Assembly (NCBI RefSeq): GCF_000382245.1
Contig: NZ_KB907877.1
Location: 1 to 64,000, forward strand
Length of the DNA: 64,000 nucleotides
From: Kushneria aurantia DSM 21353
GTDB lineage: Bacteria > Pseudomonadota > Gammaproteobacteria > Pseudomonadales > Halomonadaceae
Reading direction: 5' to 3'
Shown: positions 24,165-32,744 of the stretch, in pieces
Layout of the letters: each line of letters opens with the position of its first letter
Numbering within the stretch: position 1 is the first letter of the stretch
Notes under the pieces: generated by a model
What the model was told of the DNA's origin: nothing
What the model saw: only the letters and a program-made list of their open reading frames with translations
The model's database searches: none
Program-made: the position numbers and the translations under genes

Positions 24165-25121
24165 ATGAGCGGGATCACGACATTTTCGACGCGCCTGTGG
24201 AAGCCGGCGCTGGGGGTTCTGGCGCTGGTACTGCTGGCCGGCTGTTCGGGCGGAGATGACGAGCAGCAGGCGTCCAGTGACCAGCAAAGCGGCGAGCAGG
24301 CGCAGACCTTCACCATCGGTTCGACCAACTTCCCCGAGCAGCTGGTTCTGGCCCATATCTACGCCGATGTGCTGGAAGCCGACGGCGTTGACGTCAACAC
24401 CCGGCTCAACCTTGGCTCCCGTGAAGTGGTGTTTCCTGCCCTGCTCAACGGCGAGATCGATATGCTGCCGGAGTATACCGGCGCGCTGATGGCCTATCTG
24501 GATGACAACAATGCCCACGCCGATGCCCGTACCGAGCAGCAGGTAACCAGCGCGCTGCGCGAGGTGATGCCGCAGGGCATTGTGGCCCTCGACCCCTCGC
24601 CGGCACAGGATCGCGACGTGCTGGTGGTGACCAGCGCTACCGCCTCGCAGTATGACCTTCAGACCTACTCCGACCTTGCGCCGGTCGCCGGCGAACTTAC
24701 CATGGGCGGCCCGCCCGAGACCCGCGAGCGCGACACCGGGCTGCCGGGTCTGGAGCGGGTCTACGGTATTACCTTCGGCAACTTCCGCTCGCTGGATGCC
24801 GGCGGCCCGCTGACCCGTGGCGCGCTCTCCAATGGCGATATCGACGTGGCGCGGATGTTCTCCACCCAGGGGGCGATCGCCGAGAACGGCTGGGTCATTC
24901 TGCGGGATGACAAGAATCTGGTGCCGGCCCAGAACATCATTCCGGTAGCGCGTGAAGATGCCCTGACGCCGGAAATTCGCGATGTACTCAACCGCGTCTC
25001 GGCGGCGCTGACCACCGAGGACCTGCAGCAGCTCAACCGTCAGGTCGAGGTCGACAAGGCCGACCCCGCTGACGTGGCGCAGCAGTGGGTGGATGACAAT
25101 ATGAGTGCCGAGGAGAGTTAG
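24165..25121 (+). CDS. Osmoprotectant-binding lipoprotein
   Basis: 318 residues with signal and lipobox (LVLLAGCSGG), a Ser/Gln/Asp linker, and an OpuAC-type binding domain (TFTIGSTNFPEQLVLAHIYA; EIDMLPEYTGALMAYL). The SxNFxEQ and EYTG motifs are typical of quaternary-ammonium binders of the OpuCC/OsmF type. It is the last gene of the cluster. The separate 5' region may allow extra expression of the binding protein. Confidence 0.9.
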   Translation: MSGITTFSTRLWKPALGVLALVLLAGCSGGDDEQQASSDQQSGEQAQTFTIGSTNFPEQLVLAHIYADVLEADGVDVNTRLNLGSREVVFPALLNGEIDMLPEYTGALMAYLDDNNAHADARTEQQVTSALREVMPQGIVALDPSPAQDRDVLVVTSATASQYDLQTYSDLAPVAGELTMGGPPETRERDTGLPGLERVYGITFGNFRSLDAGGPLTRGALSNGDIDVARMFSTQGAIAENGWVILRDDKNLVPAQNIIPVAREDALTPEIRDVLNRVSAALTTEDLQQLNRQVEVDKADPADVAQQWVDDNMSAEES

Positions 25122-25218
25122 AGTTGATGCCTCGCTGCCAGGAGAGAGAACGTAAAGCTGTCCCTTGATGAACGTCTGGTGAGGCCCTGTTGCCGTTGCC
25201 CGGCGTTCGACATGAGCA

Positions 25219-25247
25219 TTGACAGCTATACGCTAATAGCGTACTTG
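25219..25247 (+). promoter_or_regulatory. brnT promoter with a perfect palindromic operator
   Basis: TTGACA (25219-25224) is a consensus -35 box. Seventeen bases later lies TACTTG as a weak -10. Within the spacer is TACGCTAATAGCGTA (25229-25243), a perfect 7-1-7 palindrome. It ends 12 bp before the brnT ATG. Toxin-antitoxin operons are normally autorepressed by the antitoxin, and an HTH antitoxin would suit this site. Confidence 0.6.
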
Positions 25248-25255
25248 TTTGACAT

Positions 25256-25531
25256 ATGACGGCGCCCATTACCTTCGATCCTGCGAAGAATCGTTTTAAT
25301 CTCGATAAACATGGCGTTCCATTGTCCCTGGCGGCGGGTATCCTTGCCGCCAGATCCTGTACTTTCATGGATGAGCGGCGCGACTATGGTGAGGATCGGT
25401 TTGTCAGCTTCGGCTATCACGACAGTCGACTTTATGTCGTGATATGGACGCAGCGGGACGTGACGCGACGCATTATCAGCGTCCGAAAGGCCAACCAACG
25501 TGAGATTAAGCGATATGGCAGACATGAATGA
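25256..25531 (+). CDS. brnT: BrnT family toxin
   Basis: 91 residues of the RelE-like BrnT ribonuclease fold: ITFDPAKNRFNLDKHGVPLS, MDERRDYGEDRFVSFGY, LYVVIWTQRD and RRIISVRKANQREIKRY cover the conserved KHG, DxR, G and RIIS(A/V)R positions. The family halts growth by cleaving RNA and is neutralised by a DNA-binding antitoxin. Its end overlaps the next gene, which is an HTH protein and not the usual ribbon-helix-helix BrnA. Confidence 0.85.
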   Translation: MTAPITFDPAKNRFNLDKHGVPLSLAAGILAARSCTFMDERRDYGEDRFVSFGYHDSRLYVVIWTQRDVTRRIISVRKANQREIKRYGRHE

Positions 25532-25796
25532 GGCCGACGACTTCGAGGACGTCGACGACTGGACCCGGGAGGAGAGACTGAGACCGCTTGATGCTGCGGC
25601 CATGCTCAAGGTGGCGCGTGGCGACCTGCAACTGAGCCAACAGGCCATGGCGCAGCTGATGCAGGTATCGCTAAAGAGCCTCAGAAACTGGGAGCAGCGT
25701 CGCACCCAACCTGAAAAGGCGGCAAGAGTGCTGATTCAGATGCTCTACAAGCGCCCCCAACAGGCCCGTGAACTGCTCGAAGAGGTGGTGGCCTGA
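25515..25796 (+). CDS. HTH (XRE-like) protein, probable antitoxin partner of BrnT
   Basis: 93 residues from ATG 25515 (GTG 25500 and ATG 25524 are alternatives). An acidic N-terminus (DMNEADDFEDVDDW) is followed by a helix-turn-helix (QLSQQAMAQLMQVSLKSLRNWEQ) and a C-terminal helix (KAARVLIQMLYKRPQQARELLEEV), as in HigA/NadS-type antitoxins. The start lies inside brnT, so the genes are co-translated. The acidic N-terminus could wrap the basic toxin, and the HTH could bind the palindrome upstream. Confidence 0.8.
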   Translation: MADMNEADDFEDVDDWTREERLRPLDAAAMLKVARGDLQLSQQAMAQLMQVSLKSLRNWEQRRTQPEKAARVLIQMLYKRPQQARELLEEVVA

Positions 25797-26065
25797 CAGG
25801 CTCGATGCCAACAGTCTGACAGGTCTGCCTCTGGCCAAAAAGCTCGTCCTTCCTGCTTTCCGCACCATCCTGTACAGAAAAAAAACTCTGTTGCACCACG
25901 CGAACCAGAAAAAATTCCTGCCCCGCGCACTGATGTCAGCAAAAATATCGGCACCGGCTTTGCCACACTGGGTCTGGCATCAACCTGCCTCATCGAGGCC
26001 AATCTTACCGACCTCTTTTTGTAACAAGAGGCCCGACAGCGGCGCAACGCCGCCCGGAGAACGTC

Positions 26066-27532
26066 ATGCAGCTCAACGACCCGCGTCTTTTTCGCCAGCT
26101 TGCCTATATCGACGGCCGCTGGACGGCCGGTAACAGCAACCGCGATGAAGCGGTACTGGATCCCGCCAACGGCGAGACCCTTGGCCACTGTGCGCTGCTC
26201 GACGCCGAGCAGATTACCGAGTCGGTGACCGCTGCCGAAGGCGCCTTCGATGCCTGGCGGGCGCTGACGGTTGACGAGCGCGGTGCGCGTCTCAAGGCCT
26301 GGTATCGGCTTTTGCATGAACACAAGGAGGATCTCGCCCGCATCATGACGCTGGAGCAGGGCAAGCCGCTGCACGACGCCCGTGGCGAGATCGACTACGG
26401 CGCCAGCTTTATCGAGTGGTTTGCCGAGGAGGCGCGGCGCGCCTACGGCATGACCATCCCCAGCCATATTCCCGACGCCATGCTGGGTACGGTCAAGGAG
26501 CCGGTCGGAGTGTCGGTGATGTTCACCCCCTGGAACTTCCCGCTGGCGATGATCACCCGCAAGGCCGGGGCAGCGCTGGCGGCGGGCTGTCCGGTCATCG
26601 TCAAGCCGGCCAACGAGACGCCCTTCTCGGCGCTGGCGCTGGCGGAGCTGGCCGAGCGCGCCGGCATTCCCGCCGGGGTATTCAACGTGGTGACCGGCGA
26701 CCCGGCCACCGTCTCCGAGATTCTGTGCGGCGACAACCGGGTACGTTCGGTGTCGTTCACCGGCTCGACACGGGTTGGCAAGTTGCTGATTCGCCAGAGT
26801 GCCGGTAGCGTCAAACGCATGTCGCTGGAGCTGGGCGGTAACGCCCCCTTTATTGTCTGCGAGGACGTCGACGTCGACTGGGCGGCGCGCGAGGCGGTGG
26901 CGGCCAAGTTCCAGACCGCCGGTCAGGACTGCCTGGCGGCCAACCGCATTCTCGTGCATCGCCGCATCTACGAGCGCTTTGTGGAGCGCTTCACAGCGCA
27001 CATGAAGGCGCTCAAGGTCGGCAGTGGCATGATGGAGGTGGATATCGGGCCGCTGATTCATACCCGTGCCGTGGGGATGGCTCGTGAGCTGGTGGAGGAC
27101 GCCACCTCACAGGGGGCGCGACTGATTCACGGCGACCAGTCGATGGCACCGGGAGCCAACTTCTTCATGCCGACCCTGCTGGCCGATATCACGCCGGGTA
27201 TGAAAGTCTTCCGCGAGGAGAACTTCTCGCCGGTCGCCGGGATCGGCGTGTTCGACAGCGATGAGGAGGTGGTCGAGCTGGCCAACGACACCGAGTACGG
27301 CCTGGCCGCCTATATCTACAGTGACGACGTGCGCCGCATCTGGAAGATGATGCGCGGCCTCGACTACGGCATGGTCAGCGTCAACACCCTCAAGATGACC
27401 GGCGCGCCGATCCCCTTCGGTGGCATCAAGCAGTCCGGGCTGGGCCGCGAAGGCGGCGCCCAGGGGCTGGAGGAGTATCTCGATACCAAATACTTCTGCC
27501 TGGGCAACATGCCGAGTCCCTCGGGCAGCTGA
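26066..27532 (+). CDS. gabD: NAD(P)-dependent succinate-semialdehyde dehydrogenase
   Basis: A 488-residue aldehyde dehydrogenase. It has the nucleotide-binding lysine region (TPWNFPLAMITRKAGAALAAG), FTGSTRVGKLL, the catalytic Glu in MSLELGGNAPFIV, and the catalytic Cys in AGQDCLAANRI. The C-terminal tail (FGGIKQSGLGREGG) is typical of GabD. It oxidises succinate semialdehyde to succinate in GABA degradation. No gabT lies next to it, so the physiological substrate is inferred from similarity. GGAGA precedes the ATG. Confidence 0.9.
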   Translation: MQLNDPRLFRQLAYIDGRWTAGNSNRDEAVLDPANGETLGHCALLDAEQITESVTAAEGAFDAWRALTVDERGARLKAWYRLLHEHKEDLARIMTLEQGKPLHDARGEIDYGASFIEWFAEEARRAYGMTIPSHIPDAMLGTVKEPVGVSVMFTPWNFPLAMITRKAGAALAAGCPVIVKPANETPFSALALAELAERAGIPAGVFNVVTGDPATVSEILCGDNRVRSVSFTGSTRVGKLLIRQSAGSVKRMSLELGGNAPFIVCEDVDVDWAAREAVAAKFQTAGQDCLAANRILVHRRIYERFVERFTAHMKALKVGSGMMEVDIGPLIHTRAVGMARELVEDATSQGARLIHGDQSMAPGANFFMPTLLADITPGMKVFREENFSPVAGIGVFDSDEEVVELANDTEYGLAAYIYSDDVRRIWKMMRGLDYGMVSVNTLKMTGAPIPFGGIKQSGLGREGGAQGLEEYLDTKYFCLGNMPSPSGS

Positions 27533-27594
27533 GTCGGCAAGCGTATCGCCAGCGCTGGGGTTTGGGTCTGACGTGGCGGGTGGCATGAAGGCAG

Positions 27595-27622
27595 CGGGGT
27601 TGGCCGCCCAGCGCCAACCCCG
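27595..27622. terminator. Hairpin between convergent gabD and zwf
   Basis: CGGGGTTGG (27595-27603) pairs with CCAACCCCG (27614-27622), nine perfect pairs around a ten-base loop. It lies in the 97-bp gap between convergent genes; no T-run follows. Confidence 0.5.
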
Positions 27623-27629
27623 AGTGAGA

Positions 27630-29210
27630 CTACCTGCGTCTCGAATCCCCCGGTACCGGCGCGATGCCCGGGCCGGTAAACTCGCCCACCTTGTGCCATT
27701 TGCGACCGTCACGCTCGAGCAGTTCATGAGCGCCTGCCGGACCATCCTCGCCGGCGGCATACCCCTCGACGCTATCGTCTTCGGCCCAGGCGTCCAGGAA
27801 GGGCTGCACCGCACGCCAGCCGTTTTCAATGGTGTCGGCGCGCTGAAACAGCATCTGGTCGCCGGTCAGGCAGTCGTAGATCAGGGTTTCGTAGCCGGTG
27901 GCGGCGGGCAGGTCGTAGAAGTCCTTGTAGGCGAAGCCCATCTTGAGCGTATCCATCGCGAGCTCCGGCCCCGGCCGCTTGCCCTGAAAATCGAACCACA
28001 GGCCTTCGTTGGGCTGGATCTGAATAATCAGCCAGTTGGAGGCCATGCGGTCCACTTCGGCATCGCGGAACTGGGCATAGGGGGCCGGCTTGAAACAGAT
28101 CGCGATCTCGGTATCGCGAGCGCTCATGCGCTTGCCGGTACGCAGGTAGAAGGGCACGCCTATCCAGCGCCAGTTATCGATCATCAGCTTCATGGCGGCG
28201 AAGGTTTCGGTATTGCTGTCGTCAGAGATATCTTCTTCTTCACGATAGCCGGGGACTTTCTCGTCGTTAATGCTGCCCGGGCGGTACTGGCCGCGTGCCG
28301 AGTTGTGGCGTGCTTCCTCGGTGTTCCAGGGGCGTACCGCGCTGAGCAGCTTGGCCTTTTCGCTGCGCAGGGCGTCGGCACCCAGCGCCGAGGGCGGTTC
28401 GATCGCGACCATCGCCAACAGCTGGAAAAGGTGGTTGGGCACCATATCGCGGGTGGCGCCATTGGCGTCGTAGAAGGCGGCGCGCTTCTCGACGCCCACC
28501 GTCTCGGCGGCGGTGATCTGGACGTGATCGATGTAGTGGTTGTTCCAGAACGGTTCGAACATCACGTTGGCGAAGCGCGCCACCAGAATGTTCTGCACCG
28601 TCTCCTTGCCGAGGAAATGGTCGATCCGGTAGATCTGCGTTTCGTCCATCACATCAAGCAGTTGGGCGTTGAGTTCACGGGCGCTTTGCAGATCGCGGCC
28701 GAAGGGCTTTTCCACCACGAAGCGACGCCAGCCGTCGTCCTCCTTCAAGAGCCCGGCCTTGCCCAGATTCCCGGCGATATCGCCGAAAAAGCGCGGTGAG
28801 GTGGCACAGTAGAAGATGGCGTTGGCAGTGTCGGCGCCTTCCAGCCACTCATGGAGGCGCTCATAGGCTTCTTCACCGGTGAAGTCGGCCTGGATGTAAT
28901 GAAGCCGTTGCGCGAAGTTTGCCCAGGCCTCGTCGTTCAGATCGCTGTTACGGCCCTCGGCGTGGCTGGCGGCTTGCTTGTCGGCGAGAAAGGCTTCGAT
29001 ATGATCGCGAAAGCCGTCGTCGTCGTTGTCGGCGATATCGATGCCGACGATCTGCATGCCGTCGTCGAGCAGTCCGTCGCGGTCAAGGTTGTAAAGCGAG
29101 GGAACCAGCAGCCGCTTGACCAGATCGCCGCTGGCGCCGAAGACAAAAAGCGTGCTGTTTTCGGCGGCCGGGGCCGTTTTTTGCTGAGGTTGTTCATCGC
29201 TATGGCTCAT
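27630..29210 (-). CDS. zwf: Glucose-6-phosphate 1-dehydrogenase
   Basis: 526 residues, cytoplasmic. It oxidises glucose 6-phosphate with NADP (or NAD) to 6-phosphogluconolactone. The nucleotide motif is FVFGASGDLVKRLLVPSLYNL; the active-site segment is YRIDHFLGKETVQNI. An acidic 20-residue N-terminal leader (MSHSDEQPQQKTAPAAENS) precedes the fold. No pgl or edd gene is adjacent, although kdgK further along the window would use the downstream intermediate KDG. Confidence 0.95.
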   Translation of the reverse strand: MSHSDEQPQQKTAPAAENSTLFVFGASGDLVKRLLVPSLYNLDRDGLLDDGMQIVGIDIADNDDDGFRDHIEAFLADKQAASHAEGRNSDLNDEAWANFAQRLHYIQADFTGEEAYERLHEWLEGADTANAIFYCATSPRFFGDIAGNLGKAGLLKEDDGWRRFVVEKPFGRDLQSARELNAQLLDVMDETQIYRIDHFLGKETVQNILVARFANVMFEPFWNNHYIDHVQITAAETVGVEKRAAFYDANGATRDMVPNHLFQLLAMVAIEPPSALGADALRSEKAKLLSAVRPWNTEEARHNSARGQYRPGSINDEKVPGYREEEDISDDSNTETFAAMKLMIDNWRWIGVPFYLRTGKRMSARDTEIAICFKPAPYAQFRDAEVDRMASNWLIIQIQPNEGLWFDFQGKRPGPELAMDTLKMGFAYKDFYDLPAATGYETLIYDCLTGDQMLFQRADTIENGWRAVQPFLDAWAEDDSVEGYAAGEDGPAGAHELLERDGRKWHKVGEFTGPGIAPVPGDSRRR

Positions 29211-29300
29211 GGATGGCGCCTCGTGGTTGGCTCGAAAGATGATGAATCACTCTTCCAAGCTTAATCCAGATGCGTCGATTTGCCCCAATTTACCGGCCGT

Positions 29301-30116
29301 TCAGGAGGGGTCGCGATGTTCGCGGTCGTCTTCGGGCTGTATGGCCGGTGGCTGACGGTCGCTACCTTCGGCGCGGTCGAGGCGCTCGCGCAGGAGTTTC
29401 ACCTCCTTGTTGAGCTCGATGACCTGGTGGTAGAGGGCGCGGGTCATGTCGCGCTGGGCGCGTGCCTGGCGGTCGCCGCGTTCGCTGCCGTCCTCGATAA
29501 AGATCGAGCTGATATAGGCGGCGAAGCTGCCGAAAAGCCCCACGCCGCCGATCATCAGGGCGACCGCGACGACACGGCCGAGGGTAGTGACCGGATAGTA
29601 GTCGCCGTAACCGACCGTGGTGACGGTCACCACCGCCCACCACAGCGCCTCCTCGGCGGTCTTGATGTTGCTTTGAGGGTTGGGGCTCTCCACCATCAGC
29701 ATGGTGATCGCGCCGAAGGCGACCAGCAGCACGGTAGCGGTGGCCGCCGAGGCGAATACCCCCTCGGCGCGGTTGCGAAACAGCAGCCGCCAGATCATCT
29801 CCATCGACTTGATTGCGCGCAGCACGCGCAGCACCTGCACCACGCGAAAAAGCCGTGCGCCCTGAAAAAGCCCGGCAGGGATGCAGGCGAGCAGGTCGAT
29901 CCAGCCCCAGCGCATATAGGCGAGCTTGCTTTTGGCGCGATGAAAGCGCTGACAGAAGTCGATGAAAAAGAAAAAGCAGACGATGTAGTCCATGTACTGC
30001 AAAAGCCGCGACACTTCCGGCGGCAGTGTCACCGCCAGATCCAGCACCATGGCGATAATGACGTAGACCGACAGCACCAGGATAAAGAGCTGAAAGGGGG
30101 TGACGCGTTCTCGCAC
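29301..30116 (-). CDS. Voltage-gated-type potassium channel
   Basis: 271 residues with an S1-S6 arrangement. Helices start FQLFILVLSVYVIIAMVLDL. An S4-like segment with regularly spaced arginines is present (LFRVVQVLRVLRAI). The selectivity filter TVGYGD follows the pore helix (ALWWAVVTVT). The C-terminus is a predicted coiled coil (HQVIELNKEVKLLRERLDRAE) that may drive tetramer assembly. It would conduct K+ across the inner membrane, which is plausible in a salt-adapted cell. It follows zwf on the same strand order but is separated by 90 bp. Confidence 0.85.
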   Translation of the reverse strand: MRERVTPFQLFILVLSVYVIIAMVLDLAVTLPPEVSRLLQYMDYIVCFFFFIDFCQRFHRAKSKLAYMRWGWIDLLACIPAGLFQGARLFRVVQVLRVLRAIKSMEMIWRLLFRNRAEGVFASAATATVLLVAFGAITMLMVESPNPQSNIKTAEEALWWAVVTVTTVGYGDYYPVTTLGRVVAVALMIGGVGLFGSFAAYISSIFIEDGSERGDRQARAQRDMTRALYHQVIELNKEVKLLRERLDRAEGSDRQPPAIQPEDDREHRDPS

Positions 30117-30189
30117 GGTACTGATTCCTCGCCGCTGCTATCGCATATGACGACCGGGTACAGGGCGCATCGCCAACCGGGCGCCGTGT

Positions 30190-31131
30190 TCAGCCGACGC
30201 TCAGGCCGGTCGTTTCATCGATACCCAGGTGGATGTTCATGTTCTGTACCGCCGAGCCGGCCGCGCCCTTGCCGAGATTGTCGAGCCGCGCCACCAGCGC
30301 CACTCGCTGCTCGCCACCAAACACGAACAGCTCGACCCGGTTGGTGTCGTTGCAGGCGGTGACATCGAAAAAGCCGCGGTCGAGGTTGTGCTCGTCCTCC
30401 AATGGCATGACCCGCACGAAGGGTTCGCCCTCGTAGTAGCGCTCGAGCGCCCGATGCAGCGCCCGGGCGTCGCCGTTGAGATGGGCAACGTGCAGCGGCA
30501 CCGTCACCGCCAGCCCCTTGCGGAAGTTACCCACCACCGGGTTGAACACCGGTTCCTGTTCGAGCCCGCTGTGCCGTTGCATCTCCGGCAGGTGCTTGTG
30601 GGCGAGCGTCAGACCGTAGGGGCGCGGGGCGTCGAGTTCGCCGCGGCTTGCAGACTCGTACTCGGCAATCATTTTTTTACCGCCGCCGCTGTAGCCGGTC
30701 AGCGAAAAGGCCGACAGCGGGTAGTCGGCGGGCAGCAGGCCGGCGTCGATAAGTGGCCGCACCAGCAGAATGAAGGTGCTGGCGTGGCAGCCTACATTGG
30801 CGATGCGCCGGCTGGCGCGAATTGCCTCGCGCTGCCCAGCCAGCTCCGGCAGGCCGTAGGTCCAGTCGGGATGAGTGCGAAAGGCGGTACTGGCGTCGAT
30901 CAGGCAGGTGTGAGGGTTGTCGACCAGCGCCGCGGCCTCGCGCGAGGCGTCATCCGGCAGGCACAGGAAGACCACGTCGGCGTCGTTGATCAGCCGGGCA
31001 CGCTCGGCGACATCGCGGCGACGCGCGCTGTCGATACGCAGCAGTTCAATGTCGTCGCGCTGATGAAGGTAGTCGAAGATGCCGAGACCGGTGGTCCCCT
31101 CCTGACCGTCGACGTAGATCCTGGGCGTCAT
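30190..31131 (-). CDS. argC: N-acetyl-gamma-glutamyl-phosphate reductase, short type
   Basis: 313 residues, the length of the type 2 ArgC family. It reduces N-acetylglutamyl phosphate in arginine synthesis. The N-terminus ([19 protein letters not shown]) is the NADP site and the catalytic Cys lies in [14 protein letters not shown] use the second of two adjacent ATGs because GGAGG is six bases from it. No other arg gene is nearby. The upstream side is a short gap ending in the mobile element at 31250. Confidence 0.92.
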   Translation of the reverse strand: MTPRIYVDGQEGTTGLGIFDYLHQRDDIELLRIDSARRRDVAERARLINDADVVFLCLPDDASREAAALVDNPHTCLIDASTAFRTHPDWTYGLPELAGQREAIRASRRIANVGCHASTFILLVRPLIDAGLLPADYPLSAFSLTGYSGGGKKMIAEYESASRGELDAPRPYGLTLAHKHLPEMQRHSGLEQEPVFNPVVGNFRKGLAVTVPLHVAHLNGDARALHRALERYYEGEPFVRVMPLEDEHNLDRGFFDVTACNDTNRVELFVFGGEQRVALVARLDNLGKGAAGSAVQNMNIHLGIDETTGLSVG

Positions 31132-31249
31132 CATAGGCCTCCGCAATAGCCCTGCCGTAAGTCGCAAAGCCGCTATTGTAGCGGCTCGCCGGTGGTCCGT
31201 GCGAACGCTGGCCCGGCCTGTCGCGATGTGCCGATTGTGCTGCAGCTAG

Positions 31250-31409
31250 CAGCCTGTCGGACTTAACGCTGACCGGCTGCAAACCCCGGGCTTTTGGCCG
31301 GTTTCATCGCTCGGAATCGTTAAATAGCGGGGCTATTCGCCTCATCCGAGCGATGAAACCGGCTCAAGATCCGTCGTTTTCGCGACGATCGGTCAAGCCC
31401 GACAGGCTG
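31250..31409. mobile_element. MITE-like element with inverted ends and CTAG flanks
   Basis: A 160-bp element with ends CAGCCTGTCGGACTT and AAGCCCGACAGGCTG (inverted repeats with one mismatch), flanked on both sides by CTAG (31246-31249 and 31410-31413), which looks like a target duplication. Inside is a long near-perfect hairpin: GCCGGTTTCATCGCTCGGA and TCCGAGCGATGAAACCGGC flank a central AATAGC-GGG-GCTATT hairpin. No coding capacity, so it must rely on a transposase in trans. The right CTAG contains the stop codon of the neighbouring gene. Confidence 0.75.
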
Positions 31410-32273
31410 CTAGGTCCGGGGCTCGGTCAGCCCGGCGATTCTCTGCGCCAGCGGCTCGCCGTGGGCGCAGGCGGCGGCGTCGACGATCTGCGCGGGCTCG
31501 GGGCGGATGCCGGTGTAGAGCACGAACTGCTCGATCGCCTGCATGACGATCACCTCGGCGCCCGAGATGAGCGTCTTGCCGGCCGCTTCGGCGGCGCTGA
31601 TAAAGGGCGTTACGGCGGGCTGGGCGACGACGTCGAAGGCGATATCGCAGTCGTCGATCATTGTCTGCGCAAAAGCGAGCGTATCACTTTCCGCCCCTTC
31701 CATGCCCAGTGGCGTGACGTTGATCAGCATGGCCGCACCCTGTTCGGGCACTTCCCCGCGCCACTGGAAACCGTAGCGCGCCGCCAGCGTCTCGCCGGCT
31801 TCGCGGTTGCGCGCCACGATGGTGCCAGCGTGGAAGCCGCACGCCTTCAGCGCCGCGGCCACGGCCCGCGCCATGCCGCCACTGCCGCGCAGTATGAAAG
31901 GCGTGGCAGGGTCGATGGCGCGCGCGGTAACAAGATCGCGCACCGCAATGTAGTCGGTGTTGTAACCGCTCAGCCTGCCGTCGTCGTTGACGATGGTATT
32001 GACGCTGTCGAGCGCCCGTGCCGAATCCTCCAGCCGGTCGAGCAGGGGAATCACGGCCTCCTTGAACGGCATCGAAATGGCACAGCCGCGGATCCCCAGC
32101 GCGCGCACGCCGCCGATCGCGGCGGGCAGGTCGGTGGTGCTGAACGATTTGTAGACGTAGTCGAGGCCGAGCAGTTCATAGAGGCGATTGTGCAGACGCG
32201 AACCCGAATTGCCGGGTCGACCCGAGAGCGACATGCACAGGCGAGTGTCGCGCCCGATGGGCGGTTGGGTCAT
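31410..32273 (-). CDS. Shikimate dehydrogenase-like protein (SdhL/HI0607 type)
   Basis: 287 residues from ATG 32273, preceded by AGGAG; the longer open frame to 32513 has no support. The substrate lysine is in ISMPFKEAV, the NTD motif is in SGYNTDYIA, and the nucleotide loop is GSGGMARAVAAALKACG. The sequence resembles the shikimate dehydrogenase-like group that differs from canonical AroE in substrate contacts and has low activity on shikimate, so I do not name it aroE. Its stop codon TAG lies in the CTAG that borders the MITE-like element. Confidence 0.8.
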   Translation of the reverse strand: MTQPPIGRDTRLCMSLSGRPGNSGSRLHNRLYELLGLDYVYKSFSTTDLPAAIGGVRALGIRGCAISMPFKEAVIPLLDRLEDSARALDSVNTIVNDDGRLSGYNTDYIAVRDLVTARAIDPATPFILRGSGGMARAVAAALKACGFHAGTIVARNREAGETLAARYGFQWRGEVPEQGAAMLINVTPLGMEGAESDTLAFAQTMIDDCDIAFDVVAQPAVTPFISAAEAAGKTLISGAEVIVMQAIEQFVLYTGIRPEPAQIVDAAACAHGEPLAQRIAGLTEPRT

Positions 32274-32744
32274 GCCAATACTCCTGTTGTCATCGGTTGA
32301 AGGGGGTGTGTCTCTATTGTACACGGTCGTTTTTGCCTCGCATCCACCGCCGGCAGTGTGCCCGGATGCGATGGGTCGGAGTGCGCCGGGGAACGAGGAG
32401 CCGTACTGTGCCGCAGCGATCGCGCCCGGGCGTTGCCGCACGGCTTTTCGTGTTCGCGGACGCCGGCTATCGGCCCGGATGAGAAGGTCGAATTGCGATG
32501 ATATGGAATTCAAAATTTTGCGCTTTTTTTGCGCAAAACCGGTCCGCTATTTTTGCGATATGAGAGCGCCATGACGCCTTTAAATTGAAGATGGAAATTA
32601 TATTTTTTTCTGTTTTTACGGCGTTTTTGAAGCCTATTAACCGAAAGCATCATGGCAGGTTGACGAGAGAAATGATTATCTGAGCAAACGTTATCTCAAG
32701 CGGCATATCGCGTCGCTGTAGACGAACCGGGAGGGGGATAAAGC
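32274..32744 (+). other. Divergent intergenic region ahead of the LacI-type regulator
   Basis: 471 bp with no convincing gene. The part from 32490 to 32660 is much more AT-rich than its surroundings. It holds a TTTTGCGC-T7-GCGCAAAA hairpin (32516-32538) and, nearer the regulator, a palindromic operator candidate (32681-32698). This region must supply promoters both ways. Confidence 0.45.
32681..32698. promoter_or_regulatory. Probable LacI-family operator
   Basis: TGAGCAAACGTTATCTCA is an 18-bp palindrome (TGAGnnAACGTTnnCTCA) with the central CG typical of LacI/GalR-family sites. It lies 46 bp before the regulator start, suggesting autorepression. I did not find a second good copy ahead of the binding-protein genes. 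Confidence 0.55.

Noticed and set aside
32274-32513. N-terminal extension of the shikimate dehydrogenase-like protein
   Set aside because: It lacks family similarity and a ribosome site; ATG 32273 with AGGAG fits the family start.
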